This document shows positions 17,149 through 24,619 of a stretch of 64,000 nt of DNA, piece after piece (position 1 is the first letter of the stretch; each line of letters starts with the position of its first letter). Under the pieces are notes generated by a model. That model worked only from the letters and a program-made list of their open reading frames with translations, had not been told where the DNA came from and searched no databases. Where the stretch lies: positions 1-64,000 of the forward strand of contig BNBH01000012.1 of the NCBI GenBank assembly GCA_014655195.1, given 5' to 3'. A program made the translations under genes and the position numbers. The stretch is from Streptomyces cellulosae (GTDB lineage: Bacteria; Actinomycetota; Actinomycetes; Streptomycetales; Streptomycetaceae).

Positions 17149-18041
17149 CGGATCTCCTGGACAGCCTGCTGGGCGGACTGGCCCTCGGCGCGGTGTACGC
17201 GCTGGTCGCCCTCGGCTTCGTCGTCATCTTCAAGGCCTCGGGCGTCCTCAACTTCGCCCACGGCTCCCTGCTGCTGTTCGGCGGCTATCTGGTCGCCGTC
17301 CTCCACGACGACCTGGGCTTCGCCGGGGCACTCGCCCTCGCGGTCGTTGTCACGGCCGCCCTGGCCGGGGCGCTGGACCGGTTCCTCCTGCAGCGCGGCG
17401 GCCACGACGCCCACTCCGCGCATGTGCAGACCATCGTCACCATCGGCATCGACATCGTGCTGCTCACCGAACTGGCCCGGCGCATCGGCGGCGACCTGCT
17501 GACGCTCGGCGACCCGTGGGGCGACGCGGTGACCGAACTCGGCCCGGTGACCGTCGCGGACAGCCGGCTCGCCGCGATCGCCGTGTCGGCCGTCGTCATC
17601 ACCGGGGTCTTCGCCCTGTTCCGGTTCACCTCCTGGGGCCTGTCGCTGCGGGCGGCCGCGGAGGACATGGAGGCCGCCGCGCTGATGGGCGTACGCCTCG
17701 GCCGGGTGCGGGCGGGCGCCTGGTGCCTGGCCGGCGCGCTCGCCGCGCTGGCCGCCGTGTTCCTCGCCGCGTTCCCCGCCCCGGGCCTGGAGCGCACCAC
17801 CGGCCAGATCGCGCTCAACGCCTTCCCCGCCGCCATCCTCGGCGGGCTCGCCTCCCCGACGGGCGCCCTCGCGGGCAGTCTCGTCATCGGGCTGACCGAG
17901 GCGCTCGTCGTCGGCTACCAGTCCGAACTGCACGTGCTCGGCGAGGGGTTCGGCGATGTCGCACCGTACGCCGTGATGCTGCTGGTGCTCCTGGTGCGGC
18001 CCAACGGGCTGTTCGGCGCGAAGGGAGCGGCCCGTGTCTGA
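17145..18041 (+). CDS. livH: Branched-chain amino-acid ABC transporter permease
   Basis: A 298-residue integral membrane permease with about eight hydrophobic segments, beginning LLGGLALGAVYALVALGFVV, then GVLNFAHGSL, the LivH N-terminal hallmark. The EAA-like cytoplasmic loop is ALRAAAEDMEAAALMGVRLG-like at about 170-190. The C terminus reads LLVRPNGLFG, which is also family-typical. The ATG at 17145 overlaps the livG stop, and the last 8 bp overlap livM. Confidence 0.92.
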   Translation: MTDLLDSLLGGLALGAVYALVALGFVVIFKASGVLNFAHGSLLLFGGYLVAVLHDDLGFAGALALAVVVTAALAGALDRFLLQRGGHDAHSAHVQTIVTIGIDIVLLTELARRIGGDLLTLGDPWGDAVTELGPVTVADSRLAAIAVSAVVITGVFALFRFTSWGLSLRAAAEDMEAAALMGVRLGRVRAGAWCLAGALAALAAVFLAAFPAPGLERTTGQIALNAFPAAILGGLASPTGALAGSLVIGLTEALVVGYQSELHVLGEGFGDVAPYAVMLLVLLVRPNGLFGAKGAARV

Positions 18042-19176
18042 CCGGATCACCGCGCTCCTCACCCACCGCCGCGCCACCCTGCTCGTCGTCGCCGTGCTGC
18101 TGTGCCTGCCGCCGTTCTACCTGGACGCCTTCTGGCTGCGCATCGGCCTGTTCTCCATGGCGGCCGCGATCGGCGCCGTCGGACTCGCTCTGCTCAGCGG
18201 CACCGCGGGACAGCTCTCCCTCGGCCACGCCTTCTTCCTCGCCGTCGGCGCCTACGGCTACACCTGGCTGGCCGGCGACCCGGGACCGGGCCTGCCGACC
18301 GCTCTCGCCGTACCTCTCGCGGTGCTGATGGCGGGCCTCGCCGGCGGGCTGTTCAGTCCCGTCGCCGGCCGGGTCAAGGGCATCTACCTGGGCATCGCCA
18401 CCCTCGCCCTGGTCTTCCTCGGCCACCACGTCCTGCTCACCGCCGAGTCGGTCACCGGCGGCTTCAACGGCCGCTCCGTGCCTCCGCTGTCCCTCGGCGG
18501 CTTCACCTTCGACTCGGACGGTGGACTGAACGTCCTCGGCGTGCCGTTCGGCGCGGAGGAACGGCTGTGGTTCCTGGGCCTGGCGCTGTTCGCGCTCACC
18601 TGGTTCACCGCGCGCGGCCTGCTCCGCTCCCGCCCCGGCCGGGCGCTGGCGGCCCTGCGCGACAGCGAGACCGCCGCCGCCGTGATGGGCGTCGACGTGG
18701 CCCGGCACCGCTCCGCCGCGTTCGTGGTGTCGTCGATGTACGCGGGCCTCGCCGGGGTGCTGCTGGCGCTCGCCTTCCGCCGGGTGGTGCCCGACTACTT
18801 CGGTCTGGTGCTGTCCGTCGACTACCTCGCCATGATCGTCATCGGCGGCCTCGGCTCGGTCGCCGGAGCCACCGCCGGTGCCGTGTTCGTCACCGCGCTG
18901 CCGCTGCTGATGACCCGCTACGCCGACCAGCTTCCGCTGGTCGCCGCGCCCGGCTCCGCGGACGGCGCCGTCGGCCCCACCGAGGCCGCCCGCTACCTCT
19001 ACGGCGCCGCCATCGTCCTCGTCCTGCTGTACGCCCCCGACGGGCTGCACGGTCTGGCCCGCCGGGCCCGTGACCGCCTGCGGCGCCGCCGCACCCCGAC
19101 CACCGCCCCGGACACCGCCGTTCCCTCGCCCCCGCCGCCGGCCGCGGCCGCACGACCCAAGGAGCACACCCCGTGA
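18034..19176 (+). CDS. livM: Branched-chain amino-acid ABC transporter permease
   Basis: A 380-residue permease with about ten hydrophobic segments. Visible LivM marks are LLSGTAGQLSLGHAFFLAVG near residue 55 and KGIYLGIATLALVF, then a coupling loop with ALAALRDSETAAAVMGV. YLAMIVIGGLGSVAGATAGA is the conserved late motif. The C-terminal 40 residues are a basic and Pro-rich tail. It begins at GTG 18034, within livH, and its stop overlaps the livK start by 4 bp. Forms the channel with LivH. Confidence 0.92.
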   Translation: MSDRITALLTHRRATLLVVAVLLCLPPFYLDAFWLRIGLFSMAAAIGAVGLALLSGTAGQLSLGHAFFLAVGAYGYTWLAGDPGPGLPTALAVPLAVLMAGLAGGLFSPVAGRVKGIYLGIATLALVFLGHHVLLTAESVTGGFNGRSVPPLSLGGFTFDSDGGLNVLGVPFGAEERLWFLGLALFALTWFTARGLLRSRPGRALAALRDSETAAAVMGVDVARHRSAAFVVSSMYAGLAGVLLALAFRRVVPDYFGLVLSVDYLAMIVIGGLGSVAGATAGAVFVTALPLLMTRYADQLPLVAAPGSADGAVGPTEAARYLYGAAIVLVLLYAPDGLHGLARRARDRLRRRRTPTTAPDTAVPSPPPPAAAARPKEHTP

Positions 19177-20453
19177 CCACCAGACACACCCGCCGCCCCC
19201 GCGTCCGCGCCGCCGGGGCCGTCCTCGCCGGCACCCTCGCCCTGCTGCTCGCCGCCACCGGATGCAGCTCCAAGGCGTCGGGCGACGGCAAGGGCGACTC
19301 CGCCGACGGCGTCCGCACCGGACCCGGCGTCGACGACGACACCATCCGGCTCGGCGCCCTCACCGACCTGACCGGCCCCTACGCCACGCTCGGCAAGAGC
19401 ATCGTGCAGGCCCAGCAGATGTGGGCCGACGAGGTCAACTCCAAGGGCGGCATCTGCGACCGCAAGGTCGAGATCGTCGTCAAGGACCACGGCTACGACG
19501 TGCAGAAGGCCGTCACCGCCTACGCCGACATCGCCCCCGACGTGGTGGCGCTGCCGCAGGTCATCGGCTCCCCGGTGGTGGCCGCCCTGCTCGACGACAT
19601 CGAGCGGGACAAGTTGCTCACCTTCCCGCAGGCCTGGGCCGCCTCCCTGCTCGGCAAGGACGCCGTCCAGGTGCTCGGCACCACCTACGACGTCGACATG
19701 ATCGCCGCCGTCGACTTCCTCACCCGCACCAAGGGCCTGAAGAAGGGCGACACCATCGGCCACGTCTACTTCGAGGGCGACTACGGCGCCAACGCCCTGG
19801 AGGGATCCACCTGGGCGGCGGAACGGGCCGGGATGAAGGTGGCCGGGCAGAAGATCCAGGCCACCGACACCGATCTGTCGGCGCAGGTGTCGGCGCTGCG
19901 CAAGCAGGGCGTCAAGGCCGTCCTGATCAGCGCGGGACCGGCGCAGACGGCCTCCCTGGTGGGCGTCGCCGCCTCGCGTGGCCTGAAGGTTCCCGTGGTC
20001 AGCAGCGCACCCGGCTTCGCGCCCCAGCTGATGGAGACGCCCGCCGCGCCCGCCCTCGCGGCCATGCTCAACGTGGTCAGCGCGGCGCCCGCCGTCAGCT
20101 CCGACCTGCCCGGGGTGAAGACCATGGTGACGTCGTACAAGAAGAAGTACCCGGACTCGCCCGTCGACTCCGGCGTGCTGTCCGGCTACAACGCGGCCGA
20201 GCTCATCGGCGAGGACCTCGCCAAGGCCTGTGAGGCAGGCGGACTGACCAGGGAGGACGTCGTCAAGGCGCACCGCTCGCAGTCCAACGCCGACACCGGG
20301 CTCGGCACGCCGCAGAACTTCTCCGACGTGAACCGTCCCGCGAGCACCGAGACCTACGTGCTCAAGCCGGACGCGAAGGCCGTGGGCGGGGTCGTGAACG
20401 CCGAGGACGCGCACACCGCACCCGGCGTCGAGGAGTACCTGTCCGCCCGCTGA
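19173..20453 (+). CDS. livK: Branched-chain amino-acid-binding lipoprotein
   Basis: A 426-residue extracellular substrate-binding protein, type 1 periplasmic fold. The lipobox LLAATGC puts the lipidated cysteine at C31. The mature domain opens with DTIRLGALTDLTGPYATLGK, typical of LivK/AmiC-like proteins that bind leucine, valine or amides. It starts at GTG 19173, overlapping livM, and ends the operon. Having the receptor last is the reverse of the usual livKHMGF order. Ligand specificity cannot be read from sequence. A terminator hairpin follows 24 nt after the stop. Confidence 0.92.
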   Translation: MTTRHTRRPRVRAAGAVLAGTLALLLAATGCSSKASGDGKGDSADGVRTGPGVDDDTIRLGALTDLTGPYATLGKSIVQAQQMWADEVNSKGGICDRKVEIVVKDHGYDVQKAVTAYADIAPDVVALPQVIGSPVVAALLDDIERDKLLTFPQAWAASLLGKDAVQVLGTTYDVDMIAAVDFLTRTKGLKKGDTIGHVYFEGDYGANALEGSTWAAERAGMKVAGQKIQATDTDLSAQVSALRKQGVKAVLISAGPAQTASLVGVAASRGLKVPVVSSAPGFAPQLMETPAAPALAAMLNVVSAAPAVSSDLPGVKTMVTSYKKKYPDSPVDSGVLSGYNAAELIGEDLAKACEAGGLTREDVVKAHRSQSNADTGLGTPQNFSDVNRPASTETYVLKPDAKAVGGVVNAEDAHTAPGVEEYLSAR

Positions 20454-20476
20454 GGCACACACTGAGGCACAGGTGA

Positions 20477-20512
20477 AGCCCCGGCGCGCCCCGTGAGGGG
20501 AGCGCCGGGGCT
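20477..20512. terminator. Bidirectional terminator
   Basis: 11-bp stem AGCCCCGGCGC / GCGCCGGGGCT between the convergent livK (ends 20453) and the MSMEG_6728-type gene, whose stop codon lies at the right foot. Confidence 0.8.
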
Positions 20513-20994
20513 CAGCCGGCCGCCGCCTCCGGGTCGCGGTCGGAGGACGGCCAGAAGTACGGCAGGTCGTCCGGCTCGTCGGGGAACAGCTCCCGGTACA
20601 CCTCCGGGTCCTTGCGCACCAGCGCCGAGCGATGGCTGCGGTGCACGGCCTCGTCGCCGAGCCACGGCGGCAGCTCACCGGCCTGAGCCAGCTCCTCCTG
20701 GCTCCGCACCGGCTCCCCGGGCCGCACCGTCGCCAGGTCGGCGACCAGGGTGGCCGCGCAGCTGTCCTGGTGGCCCCGCTCGCACCACACCCGGCAGACG
20801 TCCAGGCCGTAGCGGACCAGCGCCTCCTCGTACCCCCTCCACATGCGCACGGCGGGGTGACGGCGCCAGCCGTAGCCCGGCACGATCAGCCCGCGCAGCA
20901 CCTGGAGCGCCTCCACCCGCTGCTTGCCGAGCCGCTTCCGGTCCAGGACCAGCGCGGATCCGCAGAAGTCGGGGTAGGGGAGGAAGGTCTGCAC
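20512..20994 (-). CDS. MSMEG_6728-family protein (pyrimidine-dimer glycosylase-like)
   Basis: A 160-residue protein with the conserved opening VQTFLPYPDFCGSALVLDRK, then RLGKQRVEALQVLRGL and GYGWRRHPAVRMWRGYEEAL. This is the actinobacterial MSMEG_6728 family, related to T4 endonuclease V-type pyrimidine-dimer DNA glycosylases, and its exact activity is not established. I place the start at GTG 20994, where the family begins; the frame is open for 27 further codons but those have no conservation cue. The C-terminal part reads HRSHRSALVRKDPEVYRELF. No clear ribosome site is seen. It may act in DNA repair; this is inference from family relation. Confidence 0.82.
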   Translation of the reverse strand: MQTFLPYPDFCGSALVLDRKRLGKQRVEALQVLRGLIVPGYGWRRHPAVRMWRGYEEALVRYGLDVCRVWCERGHQDSCAATLVADLATVRPGEPVRSQEELAQAGELPPWLGDEAVHRSHRSALVRKDPEVYRELFPDEPDDLPYFWPSSDRDPEAAAG

Positions 20995-21097
20995 GGGGGC
21001 CGTCCGGGGAGGTGGGGGACCAAGCGGGTCGAGCGGTCTGCAGCACCTCAGTTCCCAGAACCGGGCGGGACACACCTCGCCCGCCCGGCGCCGGGGG

Positions 21098-22141
21098 TCA
21101 GCCCAGCGCGCCGAGGCGGGCGTCCCGCCACAGGTCCACGCCGCCGTCCGTGGCGTACGAGTCGATCTCGGCCAGCTCCTCGGCGGTGAAGTCGAGGTTC
21201 TCCAGCGCGGCCACGTTCTGCTCCAGCTGCTCCGTGCGCGAGGCGCCGATGACCAGCGACGTCACCCGCGGGTCGCGCAGCGCCCAGGCCAGCGCCATCT
21301 GCGCCAGCGTCTGCCCGCGCCGGGCCGCGATGTCGTTCAGCGCCCGCAGCCTGCGCAGCATGTCGTCCGTCAGCCAGCCCGCGTCGAACGAGGTGCCCGC
21401 CGCGGCCCGCGAGTCCTCGGGCACGCCGTTCAGGTAGCGCCCGGTGAGCAGCCCCTGCGCCAGGGCGGTGAACCCGATGACGCCGAAGCCCTCCTCGTCG
21501 GCCACGTCCAGCAGCCCGTCCGACTCGATCCAGCGGTTCAGCATGTTGTACGACGGCTGGTGGATCAGCAGCGGGGTGCCCAGGTCGCGCAGGATCTCCG
21601 CGGCCTGACGGCTGCGCTCGGCGTCGTACGAGGAGATGCCGACGTAGAGCGCCTTGCCCTGGCGGACCGCGGTGTCCAGGGCGCCCATGGTCTCCTCGAG
21701 CGGCGTGGTGGCGTCCAGCCGGTGCGAGTAGAAGATGTCCACGTACTCCAGACCCATCCGCTTGAGGGACTGGTCGAGGGAGGCCAGCAGGTACTTCCGG
21801 GAGCCGCCGCCCTGGCCGTAGGGGCCGGGCCACATGTCCCAGCCGGCCTTGGTGGAGATCACCATCTCGTCCCGGTACGGCGCCAGGTCCTGCTTCATCA
21901 GCCGGCCGAAGTTGATCTCGGCGGAGCCGTAGGGCGGGCCGTAGTTGTTGGCCAGGTCGTGGTGGGTGATGCCCAGGTCGAAGGCGCGCAGCGCGATGGC
22001 CCGCTGGCTCTCGAAGGACCGGTCGTCGCCGAAGTTGTGCCAGTAGCCGAGCGACAGCAGGGGCAGGTCGAGCCCCGAGCGCCCGGTGCGCCGGTAGCGC
22101 ATGGTGCCGTCGTAGCGGTCGGGGGCGGCGAGGTGGTTCAT
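21098..22141 (-). CDS. mgrA: Aldo/keto reductase, L-glyceraldehyde-3-phosphate reductase type
   Basis: A 347-residue NADPH-dependent aldo/keto reductase of the YghZ/AKR14 type. The catalytic set is visible: Asp in DLANNYGPP, Tyr in the same motif, Lys in ISTKAGWDMWPGPYG and His in FYSHRLD. The long PGPYGQGGGSRKYLLASLDQ loop is characteristic of YghZ-type enzymes that reduce L-glyceraldehyde 3-phosphate or methylglyoxal. The start is ATG 22141; an upstream open frame to 22327 lies in the divergent promoter region. Cytoplasmic. It is divergent from the snapalysin-type protease, with 221 bp between starts. The family symbol is used with moderate confidence. Confidence 0.88.
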   Translation of the reverse strand: MNHLAAPDRYDGTMRYRRTGRSGLDLPLLSLGYWHNFGDDRSFESQRAIALRAFDLGITHHDLANNYGPPYGSAEINFGRLMKQDLAPYRDEMVISTKAGWDMWPGPYGQGGGSRKYLLASLDQSLKRMGLEYVDIFYSHRLDATTPLEETMGALDTAVRQGKALYVGISSYDAERSRQAAEILRDLGTPLLIHQPSYNMLNRWIESDGLLDVADEEGFGVIGFTALAQGLLTGRYLNGVPEDSRAAAGTSFDAGWLTDDMLRRLRALNDIAARRGQTLAQMALAWALRDPRVTSLVIGASRTEQLEQNVAALENLDFTAEELAEIDSYATDGGVDLWRDARLGALG

Positions 22142-22362
22142 CGGTGCGGTCTCCGGTGGTGCGAACGGGGTGTCCCGTGGGACGGTGTTGATCCTGGGCC
22201 CACAGTGCCCCCGAGTGATCCGGAAGTCCAACCGGTACGTCGCATGGGATTGAGCAGCGGGACTTCTGAATCGCCGGGGTCCGGTAATTGACCGGCCGGG
22301 CGGCGGGAAGCCGCACGAAAGCGGCACTTCGACCGCCGCTGTCCCCCCACAGGAGGTCGACC

Positions 22363-22902
22363 ATGCGGATCCGTACGCTCGCCGGCGCCGTGGCCGCCGT
22401 GTTCGTCCTGTCCAGCCCGGTGGTGGGCGGACAGGCCGTGGCCGTCAGGACGGCCGGCACGGCGGCGCCTTCGGGGGAGACCCAGGTGCTGACCTACGAC
22501 ACCGGACGTGCGGGGGAGTTCGCGTCCGCGGTGGACCGGGGAGCGGCGATCTGGAACAACAGCCTCGACGCCGTGGAACTGCGGCCCGCGGCGGCCGGCG
22601 AAACCGCGGACATCCGCATCGTCGTGGTCGACGGCTGGCCGCGCACCGTGCCCGGGGGTCTGGGCAGCGGCACCGTGTACTTCGGCCGGGAGGCGGTGGC
22701 GGAGGGTCACTCCACCGTCCGTATAGCCGCCCACGAACTGGGTCATGTGCTGGGCCTGCCGGACCGTAAGCCCGGCCCGTGCTCCGAACTGATGTCCGGC
22801 GCCAGTGCCGGGCCGTCCTGCAGGTCCGCGCTGCCCGACCCGGCCGAGCGGGCGGAGGTCGAAGAGAAGTTCGAACGGGCCCCGGCCGGGCTGTTCATGT
22901 GA
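22363..22902 (+). CDS. snpA: Snapalysin-type secreted metalloprotease (M7)
   Basis: A 179-residue secreted zinc protease. Residues 1-27 form a signal peptide. The zinc-binding motif HELGHVLGLPD (H124, E125, H128, D134) is the M7/metzincin HExxHxxGxxD signature, and LMSG follows as the Met-turn. C142-region and PSC cysteines probably form the family disulfide. The start is ATG 22363 with AGGAGG ideal spacing upstream. Length fits small neutral proteases of Streptomyces (snapalysin). Streptomyces snpA normally has a divergent LysR regulator; here an aldo/keto reductase takes that place, so regulation may differ. A small-RNA promoter starts 6 bp past the stop. Confidence 0.9.
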   Translation: MRIRTLAGAVAAVFVLSSPVVGGQAVAVRTAGTAAPSGETQVLTYDTGRAGEFASAVDRGAAIWNNSLDAVELRPAAAGETADIRIVVVDGWPRTVPGGLGSGTVYFGREAVAEGHSTVRIAAHELGHVLGLPDRKPGPCSELMSGASAGPSCRSALPDPAERAEVEEKFERAPAGLFM

Positions 22903-22907
22903 CCGAT

Positions 22908-22936
22908 GTGACGAGTGAGCCGATCTCCGCTATGGT
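22908..22936 (+). promoter_or_regulatory. Candidate promoter of a small RNA
   Basis: GTGACG-N17-TATGGT reads as a -35/-10 pair at ideal spacing, directly after the snapalysin stop codon. The predicted start is about 22943, and no gene follows on this strand before a strong terminator. Confidence 0.45.
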
Positions 22937-22942
22937 TTTCTC

Positions 22943-23093
22943 AGGTCACGGCGAGGACGAAACCCCGCCGCCCGACTGTGCGTTGGTGGTCCAAGGAAAG
23001 ACGCCCCACTTCCTGTGGGGAGATGCAGGTGCAAGGCCTGCCCGGCGCTCCGCTCATGAGCCCCGTCCCGCACTCGCGGTACGGGGCTCATGT
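22943..23093 (+). ncRNA. Candidate stand-alone small RNA (~150 nt)
   Basis: About 150 nt between a promoter-like pair and a strong terminator, convergent with the lipase gene. Ordered stems are visible: GGCG/CGCC around 22951-22971, CCCCAC-TTCCT-GTGGGG (23004-23020), and GCAGG-TGCAAGG-CCTGC (23025-23041). The last resembles a tRNA T-arm, but no acceptor stem exists. The final stem is the terminator. No open frame with a ribosome site fits, and I recognise no known riboswitch or RNA family. It could also be a structured 3' UTR of the protease mRNA. Confidence 0.45.
23056..23091. terminator. Strong terminator
   Basis: Perfect 11-bp stem ATGAGCCCCGT / ACGGGGCTCAT with a 14-nt loop, ending the candidate small RNA and facing the convergent lipase stop at 23107. 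Confidence 0.8.
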
Positions 23094-23106
23094 CATTCCC
23101 GCGCGC

Positions 23107-24429
23107 TCACGGCTGCGCGGGCATGGTTCCGCAGTTGGAGCTCGTCGTCTTGCCCTTGAGCCGGTCGGCGAGCCAGTCCACCGCGTCGCCCTGGTCGGTC
23201 AGCAGCGGCACCAGGTGGTTGGTGAGCAGCTTGTTGCCCAGGTTCGGCAGTCTGACCGCCTTGTAGGTGACGTCGGCGCCCTTCTCGCACCAGTCCAGGG
23301 CCAGTTGCCGCGCCTGCGCGTGCGGCACGATGTCGTCCTTCGTGCCCGTCGCCAGCCGGACCGGCCCGGTGGGCTTCAGCCGGCCGAGACGCTGGTCGTC
23401 CAGGACGGCCTGGGCAGCGGGCTCACCGGCGATGATCTCGCCGACGGACTTCCCGCTCTTGGTCCACTTGGTGCTCTTGGTGAAGCCGTAGCCGAGGATC
23501 GCGTCGCCCACACAGGTCGTGGAGATGTCCTTCAGCGCCTTGCGTCCGGCGTCGTTCAGGTTCGCCTCGACGACGTCCCGCAGCGCCGGCGCGGCCTGCG
23601 CGAACCCGTTGATGGACCAGCCGAGGGCGCCGGCCAGCGCGCTGCCGTCGATGCCCTTCGTCACTTCTGTCAGATCGGCGGGCGGCGCGCCGCTGTAGGT
23701 GCCGACCAGCGGGACCTCGGGCGCGTACGTGCTGTGGAGCTCGGCCGCGGCGGCGCTGGCACCGCCGCCCTGGCTGTAGCCGTACATCCCCACCCGGGAG
23801 GCGGCGGTGACGGACGCGCCCGGCACGGAGCGCGCCACGCGGGCCGCGTCCAGCATGGCGTGGCCCTCGTCGACGCGGTTGACGTAGGTGTGCAGCCGGT
23901 CGGTGGCGCCGAGGCCGACGTAGTCGGTGACGACGACCGCCGCGCCGGTGGCGAGCAGCCGGTGGACGGCGAGGGTCTCGTAACCGAAGGACACCGTCTG
24001 CCCGTTGAGGGTGAGCGGGTTCTCCAGGGCGAGGGAGGGCGCGCACTGGTCGCCCTGACCCATGGTGCCGGAGCCGACGACGACCAGGGGGCGCGGTCCG
24101 GAACCCTTCCAGGCGGCGGACGGCTCGATGTAGGCGCCGGTGACGGCCACCGGCTGCCCGTTGGTGTCCGTGGAGGTGTACATCAGGCGGGTGGCCGTGC
24201 CCGGCAGGCGCCGGCCGTTCAGACCGGGCAGGCTCAGCCCGAGGCGCAGGGGCTCATGGCGGATCAGCTTGCCGTTGCCCGACGGGAGTTCGGCGGGCGG
24301 GGTGTAGAAGGCGGGGATGGTGACGCCCCGCGACACGACGGGGTCGGCCGCCGTGGCGGGCGACGCGGACGCGCACACACAGGCCGTCGTCGCGACGACG
24401 GTGGTCAGCACGCTGCTGATACGGCTCAC
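23107..24429 (-). CDS. Secreted lipase (secretory lipase family)
   Basis: A 440-residue secreted alpha/beta hydrolase of the LIP secretory lipase family. Residues 1-28 form a signal peptide (cleavage near ATA|ADP). The nucleophile elbow is GYSQGGG (Ser near residue 219), the acid is probably in GTKDDIVPH, and the histidine in LTNHLVPLL near residue 418. Cysteines in DQCAPS, TTCVGD, DWCEKG and SNCGTM suggest two disulfides. Start ATG 24429 with GGAGAG upstream. The upstream 100 bp hold several inverted repeats likely to bind a regulator. It probably hydrolyses triglycerides or other lipid esters outside the cell; substrate preference is unknown. Confidence 0.88.
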   Translation of the reverse strand: MSRISSVLTTVVATTACVCASASPATAADPVVSRGVTIPAFYTPPAELPSGNGKLIRHEPLRLGLSLPGLNGRRLPGTATRLMYTSTDTNGQPVAVTGAYIEPSAAWKGSGPRPLVVVGSGTMGQGDQCAPSLALENPLTLNGQTVSFGYETLAVHRLLATGAAVVVTDYVGLGATDRLHTYVNRVDEGHAMLDAARVARSVPGASVTAASRVGMYGYSQGGGASAAAAELHSTYAPEVPLVGTYSGAPPADLTEVTKGIDGSALAGALGWSINGFAQAAPALRDVVEANLNDAGRKALKDISTTCVGDAILGYGFTKSTKWTKSGKSVGEIIAGEPAAQAVLDDQRLGRLKPTGPVRLATGTKDDIVPHAQARQLALDWCEKGADVTYKAVRLPNLGNKLLTNHLVPLLTDQGDAVDWLADRLKGKTTSSNCGTMPAQP

Positions 24430-24478
24430 GGCTCTCTCCTTGCTGCGGCTGCAGAAGATGAATCCGAAAACTAACAGC

Positions 24479-24533
24479 GTTCACTTACCGCCGGTAACCC
24501 ACGAGTAAGTTACGGACCGGTAACACTGTGAAC
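24479..24533. promoter_or_regulatory. Nested inverted repeats upstream of lipase
   Basis: Two dyads, TTACC-GCC-GGTAA (24485-24497) and GTTAC-GGACCG-GTAAC (24509-24524), are enclosed by GTTCAC (24479-24484) and GTGAAC (24528-24533). TTAC/GTAA half-sites are typical of TetR-type regulators of lipid genes. It lies 50-100 bp before the lipase start and is unusually AT-rich for this genome. Confidence 0.45.
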
Positions 24534-24570
24534 GACGGACCGGCCCGGCGTCCGGACGGCACAAGAAGCG

Positions 24571-24597
24571 GGCCCCGCCGAGGAGTTCGGCGGGGCC
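24571..24597. terminator. Terminator of the S1 protease
   Basis: 11-bp stem GGCCCCGCCGA / TCGGCGGGGCC with a 5-nt loop, just beyond the minus-strand protease stop at 24620. Confidence 0.78.
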
Positions 24598-24619
24598 GCT
24601 GGGTGCGGAAGGGGAGTTG

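Noticed and set aside
23021..23050. T-arm-like hairpin as a tRNA
   Set aside because: No matching acceptor, D-arm or anticodon stem can be folded around it.
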